A stretch of 11,000 nt of DNA from Candidatus Binataceae bacterium (GTDB lineage: Bacteria > Desulfobacterota > Binatia > Binatales > Binataceae): assembly GCA_030042765.1 (NCBI GenBank), contig JASHZA010000111.1:1-11000 (forward strand), written 5' to 3'. Each line of letters opens with the position of its first letter. The first letter of the stretch is position 1. Shown in pieces: positions 6,494-11,000 of the stretch. A program made the position numbers and the translations under genes. The notes below the pieces were generated by a model. The model searched no databases, was not told the origin of the DNA, and saw only the letters and a program-made list of their open reading frames with translations.

Positions 6494-8110
6494 ATGGAAC
6501 GGATCGAGTCGCGCGTTAACCCGCAAAATCCCGAGTTCAAGCGCAACCGCGAGGCGATGGAGGCGCAGGTCGGCAAGCTCCGCGCCGAAATCGAGCGTAT
6601 CCGTCAAGGCGGGCCCGAAAACGCCCGCAAACGCCACGTCGAGCGCGGCAAACTGCTCGTCCGCGAGCGGGTCGCTCGCCTCCTCGACCCGGGAACTCCC
6701 TTCCTCGAGCTTTCTGCGCTCGCCGCCTACGGCATGTACGACGACTCGCCGCCCGCCGCCAGCATCATCACCGGCATCGGCAGGATTCAAGGCCGCGAAG
6801 CGGTCATCGTCGCCAATGACGCCACCGTCAAGGGTGGCACCTACTATCCGATCACGGTCAAGAAGCATCTGCGCGCGCAGGAAGTGGCGATGGAAAACCA
6901 TCTGGCCTGCGTCTACCTGGTCGATTCCGGCGGCGCCTTCCTGCCGCTTCAGTCCGAAGTCTTTCCCGACCGCGATCATTTCGGCCGCATCTTTTACAAC
7001 ATGGCCAAGATGTCCGCGGCGGGTATTGCGCAAGTTGCCGCCGTGATGGGCTCATGCACCGCCGGCGGCGCGTATATCCCGGCGATGTGCGATGAGAGCA
7101 TCATCGTGCGCGAGCAGGGTACTATCTTTCTTGGCGGTCCTCCGCTGGTGCGGGCTGCCACGGGCGAAGTCGTGAGCGCCGAGGAACTCGGCGGCGGCGA
7201 CGTCCACACCCGCATCTCGGGCGTCAGCGACCATCTCGCCGACAACGACGAGCATGCCCTCGAGATCGCGCGTTCGGTCTTTGCCAATCTCGGTCCGCGC
7301 GTCCGCGCCGAGGACGTTCTGCCCCAGGACACGCCCGAGGATCCCTATTACGACCCGGCCGAACTCTACGGAATCATCTCCTCCGACCCGCGCCACCCCT
7401 ACGAGGTCCGCGAGGTCATCGCGCGCCTGGTCGATGGCAGCCGGATGCACGAGTTCAAGCCGCGCTACGGCGCCACGCTCGTTACCGGCTTCGCCCGCAT
7501 CTTCGGCTACCCGGTCGGCATCATCGCTAACAATGGCGTGCTCTTCAGCGAATCCGCGCTCAAGGCCACCCATTTTATCCAGATGTGTTGCGTGCGGCGC
7601 ATCCCGCTGATTTTTCTACAGAACATCACGGGGTTCATCGTCGGCAAGCGATACGAGCAAGGCGGAATCGCCAAGGATGGCGCCAAGATGGTCAACGCGG
7701 TCGCCAACGCACAGGTCCCGAAATTCACCGTGGTCATCGGCGCTTCAAACGGCGCCGGCAACTACGGGATGTGCGGGCGAGCCTACTCGCCGCGGCTGCT
7801 CTTCATGTGGCCCAATTCGAAGATCTCCGTGATGGGCGGCGAGCAGGCGGCGAACACCCTGCTCACGGTGAAGCTCGACCAGCTTGCGCGCGAGGGCGGC
7901 TCGATGGCGCCCGACGATCAGAAGGAATTCGTGCGCCCGACCCTAGAGAAGTACGAGTTCGAGTCGAGCTGCTATTACGCCAGCGCGCGCCTGTGGGACG
8001 ACGGCGTGATCGATCCGCTGGAAACGCGGGCGACCCTCGCGTTGGGCATCGCCGCCTCGCTCAATGCGGGAATCCCGCCTGCAACCCAATTCGGCGTCTT
8101 CAGGATGTAG
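6494..8110 (+). CDS. mccB: Acyl-CoA carboxylase carboxyltransferase (beta) subunit, methylcrotonyl-CoA carboxylase-like
   Basis: The 538 residues fit the 530-540 of methylcrotonyl-CoA carboxylase beta. Visible landmarks are [10 protein letters not shown] (51-60), [16 protein letters not shown] (110-125), DSGGAFLP (144-151), [15 protein letters not shown] (155-169), the oxyanion-hole loop GSCTAGGAY (186-194), IFLGGPPLV, the N/C-domain junction, FLQNITGF (374-381), the second oxyanion loop [12 protein letters not shown] (420-431), SVMGGEQAA and a terminal FGVFRM. This enzyme transfers a carboxyl group from biotin to 3-methylcrotonyl-CoA in leucine breakdown, as part of an alpha/beta complex in the cytosol. 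The closely related geranyl-CoA carboxylase beta cannot be excluded by eye. Residue 419 is Asn, where GGSFGAG (Phe) is usual. The biotin-carboxylase/biotin-carrier alpha subunit is not adjacent, which is less common for this family. The start at 6494 aligns with family starts (NPQNPEF near residue 9). The Shine-Dalgarno is weak (GAGG, 6482-6485). Confidence 0.93.
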   Translation: MERIESRVNPQNPEFKRNREAMEAQVGKLRAEIERIRQGGPENARKRHVERGKLLVRERVARLLDPGTPFLELSALAAYGMYDDSPPAASIITGIGRIQGREAVIVANDATVKGGTYYPITVKKHLRAQEVAMENHLACVYLVDSGGAFLPLQSEVFPDRDHFGRIFYNMAKMSAAGIAQVAAVMGSCTAGGAYIPAMCDESIIVREQGTIFLGGPPLVRAATGEVVSAEELGGGDVHTRISGVSDHLADNDEHALEIARSVFANLGPRVRAEDVLPQDTPEDPYYDPAELYGIISSDPRHPYEVREVIARLVDGSRMHEFKPRYGATLVTGFARIFGYPVGIIANNGVLFSESALKATHFIQMCCVRRIPLIFLQNITGFIVGKRYEQGGIAKDGAKMVNAVANAQVPKFTVVIGASNGAGNYGMCGRAYSPRLLFMWPNSKISVMGGEQAANTLLTVKLDQLAREGGSMAPDDQKEFVRPTLEKYEFESSCYYASARLWDDGVIDPLETRATLALGIAASLNAGIPPATQFGVFRM

Positions 8111-8281
8111 CGGTCGGGCGACGGGGCCGAGTTTCGCCTGATTTTCCGGTGAAGGATTTCACCCTGCCACCAAATCTTACTTGGGTGTAGGGTGGTTAGA
8201 TCCAGAGGCTGGATGGACCGGCCTTTGGGATTAGCCAAGCTTCGGGGGTACCCGCAGGGCGACCAAACCCGACAGACACGG
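8111..8281. other. Convergent intergenic region with two small perfect hairpins
   Basis: This 171-base stretch separates the 3' ends of the carboxyltransferase gene and fumC. It contains GGTGAA-GGAT-TTCACC (8148-8163) and ATCCAG-AGG-CTGGAT (8200-8214), both perfect 6-bp stems with tight loops. Neither is followed by a T-run on either strand, so they are not classical Rho-independent terminators, although they may mark mRNA 3' ends. I see no credible gene here. Confidence 0.4.
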
Positions 8282-9688
<1,407 letters not shown>

Positions 9689-9735
9689 CTGCCTCGACTC
9701 CGTGTGAATTTTCCCTGCGGATGGACCGAATCCTA

Positions 9736-9741
9736 ATTATA
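9736..9741 (-). promoter_or_regulatory. Candidate -10 box for fumC
   Basis: Read on the minus strand this is a perfect TATAAT hexamer. It sits about 48 bases upstream of the fumC ATG, which would give a leader of roughly 40 bases. It stands out as an AT-rich patch in GC-rich DNA. No good -35 match lies at 15-18 bases spacing, so the assignment rests on the -10 alone. Confidence 0.35.
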
Positions 9742-9872
9742 TTCCTTGCGCTGATCGAGTTCCGCCGGGGCTTTTACCGCCTGCCGCCCGGCCGAAATAT
9801 CACGATCGGCGCAAACGCCTACCCCAGTGTTGCGATGCCAGTGGTCGGCTAAGACTTCCTCGCACCCTTTCC

Positions 9873-9899
9873 TTGACGGCGCGGGTATGGCAAGAAAAT
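9873..9899 (+). promoter_or_regulatory. Weak candidate promoter for the ferredoxin gene
   Basis: TTGACG (9873-9878) is one base from the sigma70-type -35 consensus. The best -10 nearby is GAAAAT (9894-9899), four of six matches with a short 15-base spacer. The position, about 105 bases before the start codon, would leave a leader containing the inverted repeat at 9971-9999. This is a tentative call; a TTTAAT at 9913-9918 is another possible -10. Confidence 0.22.
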
Positions 9900-9970
9900 T
9901 CGGGACAATTGATTTAATCGAAGATCAGCGTGAGCGCCGCCTTTTCCCGGCCGCTCAGGCGAGATAGGTT

Positions 9971-9999
9971 AAATCCTGAAACGCCTCTGGAGAGGATTT
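9971..9999 (+). promoter_or_regulatory. Shine-Dalgarno of the ferredoxin gene inside alternative hairpins
   Basis: The ribosome-binding sequence GGAGAGG (9989-9995) lies 10 bases before the ATG at 10006. AAATCCT (9971-9977) is perfectly complementary to AGGATTT (9993-9999), giving a 7-bp stem that covers the end of the ribosome-binding site. Alternatively CCTC (9984-9987) pairs with GAGG (9992-9995) around a TGGA tetraloop. The two pairings share bases 9993-9995 and partly exclude each other. Pairings are seen directly; any control of translation is inferred. Confidence 0.4.
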
Positions 10000-10005
10000 G
10001 CTCTT

Positions 10006-10362
10006 ATGCCATGGACGATTACCCGCCTCTGCATTGACTGCGTCGACACCGGCTGTGTCAGCGTGTGCCCGGTCGACTGCATCTACGAGTACGTCGGCGA
10101 GGACCGGGAACAATTTCCCAACATGCTCTATATTCATCCCGACGAATGTATCGATTGCGGCGCCTGCGAGCCCGAATGCCCCTGGCAGGCTATCTTCGAA
10201 GAGCCGGCCGTGCCCGAGGTCTTCAAGGACGATATCGAGCTCAATCACAAAACAGTCGATATGGCGGACGTGTTCAAGGTCAAGACCTTCGTAACCAAGG
10301 AGCATCCCACGCCCGAGCAGGTGGCCGAGAACAAGGTCAAATGGGGATGGACCGAAGGGTGA
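10006..10362 (+). CDS. fdxA: Seven-iron ferredoxin, [3Fe-4S][4Fe-4S] type
   Basis: The 118-residue protein is a low-potential electron carrier of the Azotobacter FdI/FdxA type. Cysteines fall at 9, 12, 17, 21, 25 and 48, 51, 54, 58. CxxCxxxxCxxxCP in the first half and CxxCxxCxxxCP in the second reproduce the FdI layout. By analogy, C9, C17 and C58 would hold the [3Fe-4S] cluster and C21, C48, C51 and C54 the [4Fe-4S] cluster. The segment between C25 and C48 is about eight residues longer than in FdI, with [11 protein letters not shown] before the [16 protein letters not shown] block. The 60-residue C-terminal tail is acidic and ends KWGWTEG. A strong Shine-Dalgarno (GGAGAGG, 9989-9995) fixes the start. 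It is a single-gene unit, so its redox partner cannot be named from context. Confidence 0.94.
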   Translation: MPWTITRLCIDCVDTGCVSVCPVDCIYEYVGEDREQFPNMLYIHPDECIDCGACEPECPWQAIFEEPAVPEVFKDDIELNHKTVDMADVFKVKTFVTKEHPTPEQVAENKVKWGWTEG

Positions 10363-10427
10363 AGGGTTGACGTCGAAGCGGGCGGCCGTGGCTTGATAGG
10401 CCGCATCCGCGCGCTATGCGATTAGCC

Positions 10428-10472
10428 AAGGCTGGCGGGGCTGGAACGGCCGCGCCGGCCTTGTCGTGTTTT
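10428..10472 (+). terminator. Candidate terminator downstream of the ferredoxin gene
   Basis: AAGGCTGGCG (10428-10437) pairs with CGCCGGCCTT (10453-10462) as a 10-bp stem with a single G-U pair and a 15-base loop. After the stem comes GTCGTG and then a run of four T (10469-10472). The stem is strong but the T-run is short and displaced by six bases, so efficiency is doubtful. It lies 65 bases after the ferredoxin stop codon. Confidence 0.4.
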
Positions 10473-10570
10473 GGGCAGTTACGCCAGTCTGAGTCGCTCG
10501 TCGAGGGTTAGGCGATAGGGGCCAGCTTTAGGTGCCCCCGTGGCCTTCGCCCTGGCTTTGCCTCAGATAG

Positions 10571-10629
10571 CAGGTTAGGGGATTGGGGGCGACCCCCGCC
10601 CCTGCCGCTCTTCCGCCCCTGTTGGGGGC
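10571..10629. repeat. Paired G-run/C-run stem-loops
   Basis: GGGGG-CGA-CCCCC (10585-10597) forms a tight hairpin that can extend outward through GGGG (10578-10581) with CCCC (10599-10602). A second hairpin, GCCCC-TGTTG-GGGGC (10615-10629), follows 11 bases later. The second lies 34 bases beyond the end of the PIN-like gene on the minus strand. No T-run follows on either strand. They could be transcript-end structures, a dispersed repeat, or part of a lost mobile element; the sequence alone does not decide. Confidence 0.4.
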
Positions 10630-10662
10630 AAGAAACTCTAAAAACGATAGAACCGGCGACTC

Positions 10663-11000
10663 CTAGCGATGAGTCGTGGTAACGCTGTTCTTGATAACGA
10701 CGATCATTCGCTGGTCAGCCCTCGTTAAGGCATTTTCGTATTCAAGCTCGATAAAGGACATCGCTTCTTCGACGCGCTGTGCAGCCTGAGGCTCATTACA
10801 CTCCAAGGAAATTTCGACTCAAACGGCGAAAACGCGCACGGTGGCCCCTAGGAATGCGCGGCGCGATCAACTTGAAATCACGGTCACAACTGACGAGAAC
10901 AGTGCCATCTTCTTCACTGACAGTCGCAACGAGTGGATCGGGTGAATCGGTTGGAAGAATATCTCTGACATGACGCACAGTGTGCCCATGCGCACGGAAC
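10663..11000 (-). pseudogene. DUF5615-type PIN-like protein (putative toxin), frameshifted, N-terminus off the right edge
   Basis: On the minus strand the frame is open from the window edge and reads FRAHGHTVRHVRDILP, then PDPLVATVSEEDG and TVLVSCDRDF, and APRIPRGHRARFRRLSR, before stopping at 10796-10798. This order (GHxVxHVRD, a strand ending in an acidic RDF motif, RIPxGxRxRFRxLSR) is typical of DUF5615 PIN-like proteins, often encoded with a DUF433 antitoxin. In the next frame, coding continues without a stop from CNEPQAAQRVEEAM (10800 downward) to a TAG at 10663-10665, 45 codons. Removing one base from the three T at 10812-10814 (plus strand) would join the halves as RLSRISLECNEPQ. So the gene appears broken by a one-base insertion, by decay or by sequencing error. 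The first 15-30 residues are outside the window. Family name is from memory of its motifs; nuclease or toxin activity is inferred. Confidence 0.7.

Larger units (their letters stand above)
9689..10005. other. Divergent intergenic region between fumC and the ferredoxin gene
   Basis: This 317-base spacer should hold the promoters of both fumC (minus) and the ferredoxin gene (plus). The fumC-proximal part contains a TATAAT box; the ferredoxin-proximal part holds a TTGACG hexamer and an inverted repeat covering the Shine-Dalgarno sequence. A 43-codon ORF (9721-9852, plus) lacks a ribosome-binding site and recognisable features, and is not called as a gene. Confidence 0.5.
10363..10662. other. GC-rich intergenic region with multiple stem-loops
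   Basis: No credible gene is seen in these 300 bases between the ferredoxin stop and the end of the PIN-like gene. The stretch contains an inverted repeat GCGGCC/GGCCGC (10382-10387 with 10399-10404), a longer terminator-like stem at 10428-10462, and clusters of G-runs and C-runs at 10571-10629. An imperfect direct repeat of 17 bases (10507-10523 and 10574-10590, 14 matches) begins GTTAGG in both copies. Confidence 0.5.

Noticed and set aside
6225..7046. A 273-codon plus-strand ORF covering the mutS2 start and the carboxyltransferase N-terminus
   Set aside because: It is Ser/Arg/Pro-rich, typical of an out-of-frame reading of GC-rich DNA, and overlaps two firmly identified genes.
8148..8214. 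The two small hairpins after the carboxyltransferase gene as Rho-independent terminators
   Set aside because: Both are perfect 6-bp stems, but neither is followed by a T-run on either strand, so they are only noted as structures.
9721..9852. A 43-codon ORF (starting [14 protein letters not shown]) in the fumC-ferredoxin spacer
   Set aside because: It has no Shine-Dalgarno sequence, the hydrophobic start overlaps the likely fumC promoter region, and the remainder shows no recognisable features.
9955..10305. A 116-codon minus-strand ORF opposite the ferredoxin
   Set aside because: It is antisense to a clear nine-cysteine ferredoxin with a strong ribosome-binding site and shows no motifs of its own.

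Overview
The window looks like chromosomal DNA of an uncultured, GC-rich, Gram-negative bacterium. Five observations support this: high GC in coding and spacer DNA, several GTG start options, an AsmA-family envelope protein (which implies an outer membrane), class II fumarase, and a methylcrotonyl-type acyl-CoA carboxylase subunit. The gene set would suit a soil or sediment Desulfobacterota/Binatota- or Acidobacteria-like lineage, but that placement is an impression from sequence style and was not tested. There are no rRNA or tRNA genes, CRISPR arrays, prophage genes or transposases.

Left part (1-6401), genome maintenance and envelope. A stand-alone Smr-domain protein (minus strand, C-terminus off the left edge) starts head-to-head with a uracil-DNA glycosylase-superfamily gene on the plus strand. 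An 839-residue AsmA-family protein follows after 77 bases. It converges, with a 13-base gap, on mutS2 on the minus strand. Two Smr domains and one base-excision glycosylase therefore lie within 6.4 kb. The stand-alone Smr keeps the catalytic-type IDLHG motif, while the Smr domain of MutS2 has VNLVG instead.

Middle part (6402-9688), central carbon metabolism. A 92-base divergent spacer with a perfect 9-bp inverted repeat separates mutS2 from a methylcrotonyl-CoA carboxylase-like carboxyltransferase subunit; its biotin-carboxylase partner is not in the window. This gene converges on fumC (minus strand) across a 171-base gap with two small perfect hairpins.

Right part (9689-11000). After a 317-base spacer with no convincing gene comes a seven-iron ferredoxin (FdxA type) with a strong Shine-Dalgarno sequence that can pair with two alternative upstream segments. 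A GC-rich spacer of about 300 bases with several stem-loops follows. At the right edge, on the minus strand, is a DUF5615-type PIN-like (putative toxin) gene. Its reading frame is broken by what looks like one extra base, and its remaining C-terminal 45 codons are intact in the next frame.

Most of the window is ordinary housekeeping sequence and I see no clear new multi-gene system. The points most worth checking are the frameshifted PIN-like gene, the altered Smr motif in MutS2, and the two RNA-level or operator-like inverted repeats upstream of the ferredoxin and carboxyltransferase genes.
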